Below are positions 10,955 to 23,489 of a stretch of 64,000 nt of DNA, piece after piece. The stretch is from contig CM067511.1 of assembly GCA_034509495.1 (NCBI GenBank), forward strand, positions 29,392,872 to 29,456,871. The letters run 5' to 3'. Made by a program: the position numbers and the translations under genes. Source of the DNA: Acestrorhynchus altus (Eukaryota; Chordata; Actinopteri; Characiformes; Acestrorhynchidae). The notes below the pieces were generated by a model. It was not told the DNA's origin and ran no database searches. It saw only the letters and a program-made list of their open reading frames with translations. Position 1 is the first letter of the stretch; the number at the start of each line of letters is the position of its first letter.

Positions 10955-13214
10955 TTAACATCAACATGTGAGAAATACTTTCTGGGATGGAAAATCTGCA
11001 ATTGCATAGATGTATAGTAGTCTATGTAGTCAAGATACTTCAAGGATCATGTGTATGCAGACTTCAATGATGGCAATAATTATTCCACTATGAAATGTAT
11101 CCATCAGATACAACATTTCTTTGTAGGGGTCAAAAACAACGGCAAGGAGAAGCTGGAGATGGTGAAGCTTACACAATAGCACACAATCATACAGTCTCAT
11201 TTATTTGCATGTATTGTATGTTATGCTTTGAATACATAATATTTTAACACATACTGAATTAAATCTGATTAGAAAAACCTAGAAACACAGCAAGTATTCA
11301 AGGTACAATTCTTAGAAGGGGGCGTTTAAATCTTAAAATTTGGTCTAAAGCATAAAATAAGTGAAACTATACGAAAAACAAACCTTCAAAATATATCGAA
11401 ATTTTATTCCCAGACAAAATAATATTACAGTAAATACATATAATTTAAATTATAAAAATAATGTCTTTCCAAAATTCCTAAATCGTTCGGACAGGTTCGT
11501 CCCCGTTCCGTGTTCAACCCTGTTATGTCCGTTTGGCCCCACCACTTAGGTACTGCAGTTCCCCTTGTATTATTAATCCCGGGTCTTTCTAGTTTTGTCC
11601 CTGTACATCTATGTCCTTCCTGTATCGTGCCGGTAGGTTGAACAGCTCATCTGCTGAGTGTTTTGGTTTACTTCCAATAAATTGTTGAGATGCTGCCCAA
11701 GCAAATAAACACATCCATAACATACACCATGTAACAAACAAGGCTTAAGTTTGTCAGTTACTGCTATATTAAATATACGGCTCCTTTAAAGTAGTACAAC
11801 TACATGCACTGAATACACGGCTGTTTATTGATGGCTTTATAAAAAGTTATGTAAACTGTGTGACAGTTATGAGCTACTGCCTGAAGTGTTAAGACTTCAT
11901 AAATCTGTCTCATCTCTCGTCACAGCATGGGGAAACAAACCCTGACTAGGGAAAAAAAAAAACATAAGATGTGGGAATAAGGACAGAAAACAGGAGGGTA
12001 GGAATGACATCAAGATGGAAAGCAAGAAAGGTGCCTCCTTATATTTTTTTCAATGAACAAATGACCCTCTTTAGCTTTAGCTAACAGTACATAGTTTTCT
12101 CCTTTGGTATGTTGGACTGCAGAGCAGAGCACAGCGGAGGTGATGAAGGTTTGAAACAAACCAGCCAAGTGGAGCTGGTTCTAAAGGAAAACAGGCATGG
12201 AAATGAAGTCCCGACTGCACATACTGGAAAGCAGGGCTTGAATGATTCATATCACCGCTGGCAATCTAGTGTGTTAAGCCATATTTTGTACCACTGGGTT
12301 TTGATTTAACAATGGCATGTTAAAAGGCACAAAGGAATCTTTCCGGAGGGAAAGACAATAAAACAAAATCCAAAGATTCAATTTTGATGACTCACAGTGA
12401 AAGGGACCATCAGAATGCTCCACCGAAGCAGCGCTGGCGTACAGGCTGACAGAGCCAGACGCAACACCCCACTCGATGAATGTGCTTGATGGTTGCTACT
12501 TGTAGTGTTTTGGTCATTTAAATGTGTCTTTTTCACATCAGCCTTTAACAAAATGGAAAAGAGCACTATGCTGCTCCTCGAGGGATCAGAGCTCTCAGAT
12601 TAATTTACTCAAGTCTCTAGAATTAGGTTGCTGGGGCTATGGTTCCTTCTGAAAATCTTGTCCCAACAATCAGCAGCCATGAGCTCCACCAACGATCTGT
12701 CTAGAACTATGACCTACATCTGAGACGTAACTAAATAGCTGTTTCCTCAGTTTGCAATGGAATTGGGAAATGGAAATTAACAGACATCATGGAAGTAGTT
12801 GGAAGACCAATGAAATGTTCCAAGACTGCCAGTAGGATTGCTAGAAAGTGAAGTCAAATTCTTCCTGGAGGTCTTTTTCAGTTAAAGGAATGAAAACTCA
12901 GTAGCATTTAGCAGCCTCTAGCGTGGCGATGCACTGTTCTACTGTGTAGAAATACCTGCCCAAATAGAAGAATCACGTGTCAATGAAAAAGGGCTTTGCT
13001 GCATGTTTCCCACAAAATTCCACTTTAGATGTTTTAAAGAAACATCTAAAAAAGCCTGATGGACGTTTTTGACTGCACTGAGTAAATACATGCTTGGAGA
13101 AAAAAAATGTGTTTTCATGAAACGAACACCATGTGGCGCAGGGAACATTTCACGAAAAGCCACAAATGTAAAAAAGATGCAGAATGGTGATTAGTGACAC
13201 ACCTTCAAATATAA
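10951..13214. other. intronic sequence without recognised feature
   Basis: AT-rich to neutral sequence with several short open frames in both strands and no conserved protein motif, tRNA-like or terminal-repeat structure that I can support. Confidence 0.5.
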
Positions 13215-13722
13215 CACGAGCTTCCTCAAGCAGGGCAAACTAGTTTTGTCATGGCCTTCACATTGCCCCCAACTTAATCATCATCAAACCTTTGTGGAGA
13301 GACCATGGAGAGACCTCAAAGGGGTAGAGCTTGAAAGGCAGCCCAAAAATCTCGTAGAATCAGACGGTTTGGCAAGCAAGAACGTGAAAATCCCTCCGAA
13401 CAAGGCCTGAAAATTCCCCTAAACGAGAAGGAAAAGAACTAAGCTGGCTACAAAACGGTGTTTACAAGCTGTGATACTTGCTGCAGGGGGTGTTACCAAG
13501 TATTGACCATGCAGGGCGCCCAAACTAGTTTTCCAGACTTTCTTTCTTTGTTATTTTGAAACCATAAAAGATGGGGAAAGTGTGATCTTTCTAAGAATAC
13601 GAATAAAATTTGAAGACAAAGAGCGACAGCGTTGACTTTGTCTTCTGCAAAAATGGGACACTATTTACACACTTAAACATTCAGAGTTACAGGATTTTTG
13701 ACAGGGTCTCCCAAACTTTAAA
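13215..13722 (+). mobile_element. 3' end of a decayed Tc1-like transposon
   Basis: The stretch includes ccccaacttaatcatcatca and tttgtggagagacc (remnant of the DLNPIE/LWRDL region of Tc1 transposase), then gggggtgttaccaagtattg, accatgcagggcgcccaaac and gttattttgaaaccataaaag. These are in the order found at the 3' end of a widespread fish Tc1 family. The end near gtctcccaaactttaa (about 13708-13722) would be the terminal repeat. No 5' part is seen upstream, and the frame is full of stops. Confidence 0.75.
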
Positions 13723-14379
13723 TTACAACTTTAACCATCAATGAAATGACTATTAAATGCAATTATAGTTATTCTGAATCCCCATCATAAAACCCAATAT
13801 AATCACCAAGTACTTTGATGCCCCTACTCTAAGGTACAAGTTAGTACAGAGAACCTAAGCTACTGTAAAAGACAGCGTTACTATTGAGTAAGAGTTGCTG
13901 CACCTAAAAACTTGAGTGTAAACGTCAAGAGGGTGATACGCAAAAGCTCTTCTTTCACCTCCTTCTCAATGTAGCTCACCCCTGCTACGATTTATAGTCC
14001 CCAAAAATATGCATCGTGACATTAACCACACGTATCTAATGAGTCAAGAGCAGGGGAATACACTGGCCAGAGCTCTGATCAATTGATGGGGTTTCAATCG
14101 AAGCCACATGGCTGGAGGCGAACAGTCAGAGGAAGTCCCCTAATCTATTAAGTACATAAATCAATAACGCAAGTGATATACAGCACAAGGAAAATGTATG
14201 ACATCATCAATTTAAATCCAAACAGCTTTACTCTGGCAATGATTTGAGGTGCATGAGCTTAGCAAATGATTTGGAGGTTCTGACACTGTTATGAACCTGC
14301 TGGATGTCTCTCCCAAACAGTTTAGCACAGTTAAATGCCAAAGACGTCTTCCAGTGCATGTTTACTGCCCTGTCTACAT
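13723..14379. other. intronic sequence without recognised feature
   Basis: No open frame of note, no repeat structure and no recognisable RNA gene. Confidence 0.5.
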
Positions 14380-14550
14380 GTAAATATTTATATTTATGGC
14401 ATTTAGCAGACGCTCTTATCCATTCATATTACAGAGAAGGGACAGAGCAGGGTTAGGAGTCTTGCCCAAGGACTCTTACTGGTATAGCACAGCATAGTTA
14501 TCCAGACTGGGAACTGAACCCCAGTCTGGGGGGTGGTGGGCTCACCAAGC
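14380..14550 (-). mobile_element. SINE/LINE tail remnant ('ggcatttagcagacgctcttatcc' type)
   Basis: The segment atggcatttagcagacgctc at 14396 onward, followed by cttgcccaaggactctta, is the reverse complement of a retroposon 3' tail that is very common in fish. Related tail sequence in the other orientation lies at 37681-37730. The 79-aa minus-strand frame at 14424-14663 runs across it and is not a gene. Confidence 0.75.
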
Positions 14551-16550
14551 TCAACCTTTTTCAGCTCAAAAACACTGTGGGTGATCCAGATCCAACAGGA
14601 TTTCTGAGATATAAAGTGCTTTTTGAATACCTTTCTAATTTTTTTGGCATATTTAAGTGTCAAACTACAAAAACTAACTTATTCTGGTTAATTAACATGT
14701 TCTGATGCTGCAAAAGAAAAGATGCTAGACTGAAGTGGACTATATTACACTACAACTACAAACATGCAGCCTAAACATGGCTGTTACTCCCACATGATTC
14801 TATTCAAGACTGTCATTTAGGCCAAAACGAGCTCTTTCCTCCTGCTCATCTCAGAGAGAACATCAACAGTGAGCTTTCTCCAAAGGAATTCCCAATGGCT
14901 TCTCTGTCCTTTTTATGACTTTATGATTCTTCCACATAAAAAAAAGAACTAGGCATGTTGACAAGCTAGCAAATTTCACGCTAAACATAAATAGAGCAAT
15001 CATGCCGAGAATGCTGTTGGAGGATTTTCAAAAGATTGGTGGGTTATTGCCTGGTGTGTGAGCTCATGCTTGATGACAAGAGCCTCAGTTTGGCATGTGT
15101 TTGAAATTGAGCATTCGTGGGAGTGTGTATGACGTGTGCAAGTTTCTTGTCAAAAATTTTCAGTACACAAAGACTTTTTGCAACGTCCGACTAGCATTAA
15201 AATCCATAAAGTGCTTTTATAAACTTTTCAATGAAAGGGCGAAATTGTTTATTGTAGAATGTCTGTCCATGTAGATTATTTTTATGCAACAACCCAAATA
15301 AGGTCCTCTAAACTGACAGACAGAACTTTAACGGTGGGCTCATGTTCATAATTGCATCTCAGTAGGATCTGTTGATCTGCTCCTAGCTTAAGATGATCCT
15401 TTATTAGTCCCACGTGGGGAAATTCACAACACTGCAGCAGACCTGTATACAGTATAGTATCGATAACATTAGTGCTTTTGCTCTAAATGGTTTTGGAAAT
15501 CCTAGCATCGGAGTCTGATATGGTTGCCATGGTTAAACAAGAAACAGCCTCCTTTCAAAGTAATCTCTGACGCTTTGGGTCTCCACGTCACCACCAACTG
15601 CTTCCTCACATTTTCATGTTTTCTTAAAATGATCTAAATGAAGTTCTTGCATTCTTCAAAACATTTCCCAATAAACTCCCACAATGCACAAGGTTTTAAT
15701 CTAGCGCTCACTCCATCAACATTATGGTGTTTTCCATCGTCTTATTGGCTGATGGTGATTTTTGTGATAATCTACCTTAAAAAAGAAATTAAGCACAAAT
15801 GCTTTTTGGTCAATTAGATTGTGAGATCAGAACTTGGCCTTGGCCTTGAGAGTGGTCTCAGGACCATAATGGTCTTCATAGTATTTCTGTCTCAACACCA
15901 TTTTTACGTCTCTGTAAATTTACTCGAGACCAGTGAAGTGCATGAGCCAATGTCCCAACACTGTATAAAAACAAGCCTGTGGATGCAGAGACTTAACGGG
16001 TGCAGATCTGCTTCATGTCATGGTCATCTCATGCCATGCCAGGAAAAAAAAAAAAAGCTAAAAGGAAAAACTCAAGCCGAAGCTGTCTGGCGGTTCAGAC
16101 TAAACAAAGGCCAAGGCACAACCTCTTCAGCATCCTTAAAAGGCTCTGGTGTCACATCTTACATAATTCTCGTCCTCCAGGTCGCTAGCTGTCCTGAACG
16201 CATACTTCACTGAATCAAGAGGGAAACGGTTTGAAGAGCATATTGCATTTGACTTATTCTCATGGAAAATGTATTCTTGGACAGCTCTGGCCTAAAGAAC
16301 ACTTTTCTTATTACTCGATCAAGTCAGTCCATCCAAATCGACGTCCTAAACACAACTCAGGCAAAAGTTCAATGGGTTGTTGGGCTCTCACTATACGTGC
16401 AACACTCTCCAACATAAACCAATGTGTTATAAATGCACCGCACTCATGGCACTTCAGTCAAAGTTCTGCATATGAAACCAGGCCAAACAGTGACTTATCT
16501 GGAGAATTTCAAAGCCTTTATTTTCTTGGACTGATATTACTCAAGACTGG
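14551..16550. other. intronic sequence without recognised feature
   Basis: Several short frames occur (for example 15821-16213 plus, 130 codons) without conserved motifs or coding-like composition. Nothing can be called. Confidence 0.5.
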
Positions 16551-16567
16551 CGGCATAGATGTGATGA

Positions 16568-16990
16568 ATCTTAAAACTAAGAGCGTGTCTGGAGAATATC
16601 CATGATGTCTATAAAGGATATGCTTAAAATACACCGTGATGCCCATGGTGCGTCCTCAGACATCCATAGAGAACAAGATTAAAATCCAGTGCAGAGGACA
16701 TTCATGGTTTGTCCATTGATGTCTATGAGGTATCAACTGATGGTTTCTCCCCTGAGGTCAATGAAAATATGCTTAAACTATAGTGTTCAGGTCTGTTCAC
16801 TGACATCTATGATGGTTCTCTTGATGTATATGGAGAATAACCTTAAAATACAGAGTGGGGCTGATGTTCATGGTTTCTTCATTGAGGTTTATAGGGTGTC
16901 CACGTAATTCCACAAGGAACATTACTGAGAGAAGCTGATGTCCGTGGTGTGTCCACTTTGGCCATGGTGTGGAGGAGTTACCATGCAGTG
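16568..16990 (+). repeat. degenerate tandem repeat, units of roughly 57-91 bp
   Basis: A motif order 'cttaaaatacagNgtg ... gatgtNcatggt ... ttgatgtctatgg' recurs with anchors at about 16568, 16620, 16677, 16768, 16841 and 16917. Spacing is irregular and divergence high, so this is an old minisatellite-like array, not a gene, although short frames run through it. Confidence 0.6.
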
Positions 16991-17039
16991 GATACTGGTG
17001 GAACTACAGTAGCTCCACCCAGTAAGAAGTGTTGGATTG

Positions 17040-17500
17040 TAATGCTATTAAGATGGAAGACAAAGGTCTCCAGGAACAATAAATCATTAAATCTACACAA
17101 ACGGAGGTAGTGTCTCATTATGGTGTGTAGAGGTTCCTAATTTTGTTCTCACTCAGTTCCTGCAGAATTTGTGGCAGGGGTGGAATGTTGATGGTGCGTC
17201 CAGTAGCATCCAGCACATTTTTAATCAGGGTGAGGTCTGGTTATGTGACTGGCCATGGCATAATAGATGGCAGCAGTATGTGTAATAGGGCTGCCCTGTT
17301 GGAACAAGTGTGAGTTCAAAAAAATAGAACCACTGGCTGCAGAACCGCTATCGAAGTGCCTGTAATGAAGAATAAAGGTGATCTGGCATTGTACGAAATT
17401 GCATCCCACACCATGACACCAGACCTGCTGAACATGTTGATCCGGACAGTCTGGCATGACACTTTTGCAGTCGTATATTGCAATCTGTTCCTTCTGGTTT
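17040..17500. mobile_element. possible DNA-transposon remnant
   Basis: The wording (gtccagtagcatccagcaca, atcagggtgaggtctgg, cgaaattgcatcccacacca, tgacaccagacctgctgaac) resembles the minus-strand text of Tc1/mariner-like fish elements. There is no readable transposase frame and no ends were found, so this is tentative. Confidence 0.3.
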
Positions 17501-17510
17501 TGCCGATGAT

Positions 17511-18004
17511 GGTAAATGAGTATATGAGTAAATGGGTAAATGAGTAAATGAGTATATGAGTAAATGAGTAAATGGGTAAATGAGTATATGAGTAAATGGG
17601 TATATGAGTATATGAGTATGAGTAAATGGGTAAATGAGTATATGAGTATATGAGTATGAGTAAATGAGTATATGAGTAAATGGGTAAATGAGTAAATGAG
17701 TATATGAGTAAATGAGTAAATGGGTAAATGAGTATATGAGTAAATGGGTATATGAGTATATGAGTATATGAGTAAATGGGTAAATGAGTATATGAGTATA
17801 TGAGTATGAGTAAATGAGTATATGAGTAAATGGGTAAATGAGTATATGAGTATATGAGTATGAGTAAATGAGTATATGAGTATATGTGTAAATGGGTAAA
17901 TGAGTATATGAGTATGAGTAAATGAGTAAATGAGTATATGAGTATGAGTAAATGAGTAAATGAGTATATGTGTAAATGGGTAAATGAGTATATGAGTAAA
18001 TGAA
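17511..18004. repeat. 8-bp tandem repeat array (atgagtaa/atgagtat/atgggtaa), about 490 bp
   Basis: About sixty 8-bp units of three interchangeable forms (atgagtaa, atgagtat, atgggtaa) with occasional 6-bp units (atgagt). Because 8 x 3 = 24, the array reads as an 8-residue peptide repeat on the minus strand, giving a 317-codon open frame at 17221-18174 (ILIYSFTH-type repeats). The frame is a by-product of the array. Confidence 0.95.
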
Positions 18005-18212
18005 TGCATGTTATTTAAACATGTAATCTGGGTTGAATTTGGTCTCCATTGAAAAGAATGAACGTTAAAATGAGCAGATAATGTGATAAAACACACGCAG
18101 CAGATATCATCACTCGTTTGAGGCGTGGGTGGACACCAAGGGATGATTGGCACATGGTCAAAACCAATGATCACATACTTACATAACTGAATTTAGCAAA
18201 AGCTAAACACGT

Positions 18213-18213
<1 letters not shown>

Positions 18214-18290
<77 letters not shown>
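18214..18290. repeat. (CA)n microsatellite
   Basis: Uninterrupted CA array of about 77 bp. The His-Thr frame over it is not a gene. Confidence 0.97.
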
Positions 18291-18292
<2 letters not shown>

Positions 18293-19329
18293 TCTTAAGA
18301 GACCTACATCATTCCTTGTGTTCATTTTCCATGAGGAGGATCAACTATGACATGCCAATAAGTACTGTTGTAAACCAATGCTGGTATTTTCACAGATATT
18401 TTGTTGTTGTTGTTGGTTTTTTTTTTTTACGTTGTTCATTATTACAGCTGGATTCTAAGTGAACCTCACCAGTAAAGCCCAAGTTAATTCCCTTGTAATG
18501 TTCCAATCCTTTCCATATGTTATATAATTAGGCCACTCAGAAATTAGAAAATGTGAACTCCATTGCTGAGAAAAACAATGAATCCAAAAATAAAGACATT
18601 ACTGTGGTTCTTTACCAAGAAAAGCACAAAGAAAGCTTCAACTCCACATGGTCATATGTATTATTACGCTCAGTGTAGACAGGCATGCATTGTATCACTA
18701 ACTGCATCACTAGTATGAAGTTAAACACCCATTGTTAAACGTAGGTCTGAACTCGGTTGGAATCTATTGATGAACAACTCCAACAAGATAGCAGATTTGT
18801 AGGTGGTGGCTGGATTCAAAACAAGGGAAACAGAGGAGACAAAACAAATAGTTATGAGGTGAATAATAGTTGCCACTAATCTGAAGCCAGAACATGCTGT
18901 CCAGTCATGCCATTCCTTTTGGAACAAAGGAAAAACATTGGCTCTACAACCCTGTTCCAGCGTAAGTGCCTCCGAGGCAGAATTGATGGACATTGGACGG
19001 AGAAAAATGAACAGATTACACAAAGAATCACTCAGTTCAGTTCACATTTCTCACAGTCAATTTACAAAAGCATGATATTCATCACTATTTACTGGTAGTT
19101 CACTGAAATAATAATAATAGAAAGGACATGCAACGAGTCCAACGTTTAACTAAATCATTCCTGTATGAAGGACACATTCAATTATTGTTAGAATATAACT
19201 GAATAGAATAGGAATAGAGGTGGAATATACATTTGTGACTAAAATGCAGAATGATGTAAGCACTGGTTCTAAGACCTAATAATTCACTGGTGATATTAGC
19301 ATGATGACCAGTATGCAGTTTGACCACTG
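18291..19329. other. intronic sequence without recognised feature
   Basis: Contains a short GTT/T-rich stretch near 18402-18429. No gene or mobile element recognised. Confidence 0.5.
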
Positions 19330-19940
19330 GCCCTAATGGGCATTGCTAGCCTTGCAGATTCTGGTTTTAATTCAGAATTAAACAGCAAATTGCAACTGCA
19401 ACAGGTAAGTCTGGGCTTCCCTAGTCACATTTCTAGGTGTGTCATGAAGGAAGTGTGGAGATTTTCCAGTTCAGGGAACTGTGAGGGCCAATGCAAAAAC
19501 CTTCAGTTTGGCACCTTCAGACAAGCCATTTTAAACTCAAAGGTGTGTTCAGGACCATTATCCTGCTGAACAATGCATTTCCCAGTTGGCTCCCTTTAGC
19601 TTTCAGAATTTGCAAGTATTTCCACACGTTCCCTGTGTCACCGGCCGCCCCACAAGGTTGATTCACCTTCATGCTTTACAGTTGGAGAGGTGTTCTTCTG
19701 CACTCTCCAACTATAACTTTGCTCATTGTAGTCAAAAGGTCCACAGTTCTTGTTTCCACAATGCATCAGCTTCTTTAGAATTTCATGGTGAAGACAGGAA
19801 AGTTTTTCTTCAAGGACTTTTCCATGAAGGTCACATCTGTTTAAAATCCACAGCACATTAGAACAGTGCACCACCACTCCAGAGTCTGCTTTATTTTCCT
19901 GAAGGTCTTGTGCAGTTAGAGTAATGTTTTAATTAGCCTT
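19330..19940 (-). mobile_element. decayed Tc1-like transposase remnant
   Basis: On the minus strand, 19638-19877 reads CDLHGKVLEEK (compare the GLHGRVARKK motif of Tc1 transposases) and later TVKHEGESTLWGG (compare TVKHGGGSVMVWG). Continuing downstream at about 19560-19480 is VQQDNGPEHTFEF (compare QQDNDPKHT, which holds the second catalytic Asp) and then a WPSQFPELE segment (compare WPSQSPDLNPIE). Stops and frame changes separate the pieces, so the copy is dead. Ends were not located. Confidence 0.82.
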
Positions 19941-20086
19941 TCTAGCAACCCTCTAAACAGCCCTCTCTGAAAAACTCGATCGTCAATGTTCTTAAATTCA
20001 AACTTCTTAAATTCCCAAATGAGAAAATGTTTTGCTATCTGTTTATACTTTAGACTGTACAACCAGCACTGCTCTCAGCAGACCAT

Positions 20087-20087
<1 letters not shown>

Positions 20088-20160
<73 letters not shown>
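20088..20160. repeat. (CA)n microsatellite
   Basis: Uninterrupted CA array of about 73 bp. Confidence 0.97.
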
Positions 20161-20162
<2 letters not shown>

Positions 20163-20622
20163 AACTCCACACACTATTCCACGTGTTCCAATACATAATA
20201 CACCAAAAAAGGATGATCTTATCTTATAGACTTCTGCTTTTTAATGATTTGTGTTCATTGAATTCTAAAAGAGTGCTAGGCAGCTGCTTAGAGGGGCCCA
20301 GGGCTGTGGACTGTTTGGATAAAGAGTCTGGGCTTTAAACACCTTGGCTTTCCTAAAGATGAAGCCCCAACAAGCTAAATCATTTTGGAGACTGTAGTAG
20401 AAGTTATATGAGAGTTTAAATCAGCATTTCCTTTTGTTCATTCATAGATTTCACAAAACAAACATGCAGTAATCTTGCTCCTCATGCAAATACGTCAGTA
20501 ACTCTATAAATAAAACTGTCTCTGATATAAATTCATTGCTTACAAAAATATCATTTTAGTGAATAAGGTTGATCCCTTGGGAGGGTTTATTAAATTAAGG
20601 ATACAGTGTGTGTATCCCCACA

Positions 20623-20623
<1 letters not shown>

Positions 20624-20699
<76 letters not shown>
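20624..20699. repeat. (CA)n microsatellite
   Basis: Uninterrupted CA array of about 76 bp, 464 bp after the previous one. Confidence 0.97.
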
Positions 20700-20700
<1 letters not shown>

Positions 20701-21323
20701 ACATTGTTCGAGCCCAAAGCCAGGTTTCTAAAAGATTAAAAGGTTAATGTCATTTGACAAATTCAGTTTCAAGAAAGATTTTGATTCAACTCGAGCAAAA
20801 TGATTCAAAACATAAAAAGGAGCTTCTGTACTTGTAGGGGAAGAGACCTGCTTCCAGAAAGTGAGCTCATCTCCGGTTGCCGAGCCTATAAACTCACACT
20901 CCGCTGAGCTTATGACTGTATGAGGTATGAATCATTAACATGTGAATAAAGCCAAAGAGCAGGTGAAAGTTAGAGACATTCATTTCCCAACAAACCATGC
21001 AGAAAAAAAATCAGGTCTCGGAGGCTCTGTGTTCTGTCAAACTCAAGGCCGCAAAGAAAACGAACAGCTCCTGAGCCACCAGAACAACTTAACCCTTCGA
21101 GGTTGATTTAGGGTTTTTACTTTCTGTTGGCTATACTCATCATTAATTACACCGTGTGCGGTTGCACTTACTTTTACATTCTCTTAGGACAACTCTGAAT
21201 GTAAATCTCTAACGTTGTGTTTCTTTACGTCTACGTCTATACATTCTGACAAAACCTGCAATGCATGCATGGACACTTCCTTAAAAAAGGCCTAAGGACT
21301 GGATGATATCATTCTTTCATTCA

Positions 21324-21716
21324 TTCAATAGTGTGTCTCCTTCGAGTGATTCTGAACCGCTTATTCCTGAATAGGGTCACGGGTGGGCTGGTGCCCAGCC
21401 GGCAACTCTGAGCGCAAGGGTGGGAAACAACCCTAGACAGGGCGCTAATCCATCATAGGGCACACACACATTCACATCCACACACTAAGGGCCACTTTAG
21501 AGTCACCAATTCACCTATCATGCATGTCTTTGGACTGTGGGGGAAACCGGAGTACCCGGAGGAAACCCACGCGAAAACAGGGAGAACATGCAAACTCCGC
21601 ACAAAAACTTCCCAGGTCGCCCCACCCGGGCATCGAACCCAGGTCCTTCTTGCTGTGAGGCAACAGCGCTATGCACTGCGCAACAGCGCTATCCACTGTG
21701 CCACCGTGCCGCCGAT
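21324..21716 (+). mobile_element. abundant teleost interspersed repeat ('gcatgtctttggactgtgggg' type)
   Basis: The order gaaccgcttattcctg, agggtcacgggtgg, tagagtcaccaattcacct, catgcatgtctttggactgt, ggagtacccggaggaaaccc, gagaacatgcaaactccgca and gccaccgtgccgcc is the signature of one of the commonest SINE-like dispersed repeats in fish genomes. The copy is near full length. The segment cagcgctatgcactgcg/cagcgctatccactgtg near its 3' end is locally duplicated. Open frames at 21511-21870 come from it. Confidence 0.85.
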
Positions 21717-22576
21717 GATATCATTAATATACTATTTTGTGAAATGCATGTGCAAATTTGCAAGTTACGCTTTAAAAAATAAAGGTGCTACCAAGGGTTC
21801 TTTGAGTGATACCATAGAGGAACCATTTAACTTACTGATACTAACCCACCCTCATGCCTGCAATTTTTGACTCATCTTAAATAGCGTGTCTCCTACCATT
21901 TTCCACCTTCTGCTTCTTGTGTCAAGGTGTTTGGGTCAATAAAGTGGGTCTTTCATACATCCAGACTTCTGCTGAATTAGGCTGTTTGGAGTGAATTCGG
22001 GTGCCATACAACCTCCGCTCCTCAGGGCCCTTAATATACATAATTTCCTTTTGCGTACAATATCAATGACATCCACACACATTTGGTGATTAGGCCTGTG
22101 GAACGAACTCCATATATATGGGGGAATGAGAAAGAGAGAGGAGAGGGGGACGGGGGTGGGTGCGGGGGTTGACTACATGTCTCAAGAGCTCAATTATGTG
22201 AGGAAACCTTTTATGACAACAGGCAATCCACCAAGCACACACACTCGGACAGTGAACCAACAACCCTTGACATTTTGGCTATATTTTAGAATCAACACAT
22301 CCTGTTAACATTGCGCTGCGTGATGCGCACGGAGCCGAACAAAGGGGTAGAAAGAAATCAGCATGCTTTAGATTTTTGTTTTCCTTACACCACATTATGA
22401 AATTTGCAAAGATGAACTTTACAGCCCTCGAAGTGTTTCCACAGCATATAAAGTTCACCATTAAACAGAAAGCCAAGTGTTTTAGTATTCCGGTAATGCC
22501 AAGCATTAATATTTCACAAACAAGGTCAAATAGATACTGTAATATACGTGAGAACAGGCAGTAGAGTCATTGTGTG
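21717..22576. other. intronic sequence without recognised feature
   Basis: Contains a short purine-rich tract (gaaagagagaggagagggggacggggg, about 22130-22156). No gene recognised. Confidence 0.5.
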
Positions 22577-23446
22577 AGTGGGCTTTATTTGAGAGTAAAA
22601 TTCCGAGGGGGAGAAAACTCGGGGTCAAATTGGGTTAGGAATCTTGAAAATGGTGGTCTCTGTTCCTTTTTTTTTTTCATGTGGCATCTGTGTTAACGAT
22701 CTGTTCAAGAGCTGCACCACTCAATGAACTTCTAGCAAGTTCACGTAACCATACATGAGATTATGTGAAGCCTGACACATTTTTAATAGGGGTTTATTTT
22801 TGTACAAAGCAATGGCTGCTTTTAATGACTACAATTCACTGTAAAGACTCGAGCCTTGACACAGACTTGGACCTCAGAGGTCTGTGACTCAACTTGGACT
22901 TTGACCCACAGACATCAGAGACCGAACCCGACTCAAGACTTGATTCAGCCAAAGAACCCAGAGACTCTACTACTTGCATTCAAACCCCTCAGTTGAGTTG
23001 GACACAGACCTCCAGAAACTCCTGACTCCTGACTACTTAAACTCCTAGAGATTGAAGACTCTGGACTTGGATACCCAAAGATTTGAGGCTCAACCTGGAC
23101 CTCTAACACATAGACCTGAGACTAAACTTAGACTCAGAAAAGCAACACTTGACTTAGACCTTCAAAAGAGGTGAGACTCAAAACTCAACTTAGACCCCCA
23201 GATATTCAAGACAGAAAGAATTAGCAGATATGTTTTATTGTGGAGGAATGAAGGGAAATGTAGCTTAAAATTGGTTTGGAATCTACAGAATTTCATTTGG
23301 CAACTGTGTTAATTATCTTTTCACAAACTGAACCGCTGTATGAACATCCAACCTGAGTTCATTTAACCACAAAGGATCATAGATGAGGCCTGGTGGGTTT
23401 TAATAGGGGGTTTAAGTTTGTACAATGCAATAATAATATAAATGCA

Positions 23447-23489
<43 letters not shown>

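Noticed and set aside
10598..11043. Minus-strand frames of up to 117 codons rich in Cys-Val
   Set aside because: They are translations of the (CA)40 array. Only 10675-10812 is a real exon, bounded by splice sites and matching ralgps1.
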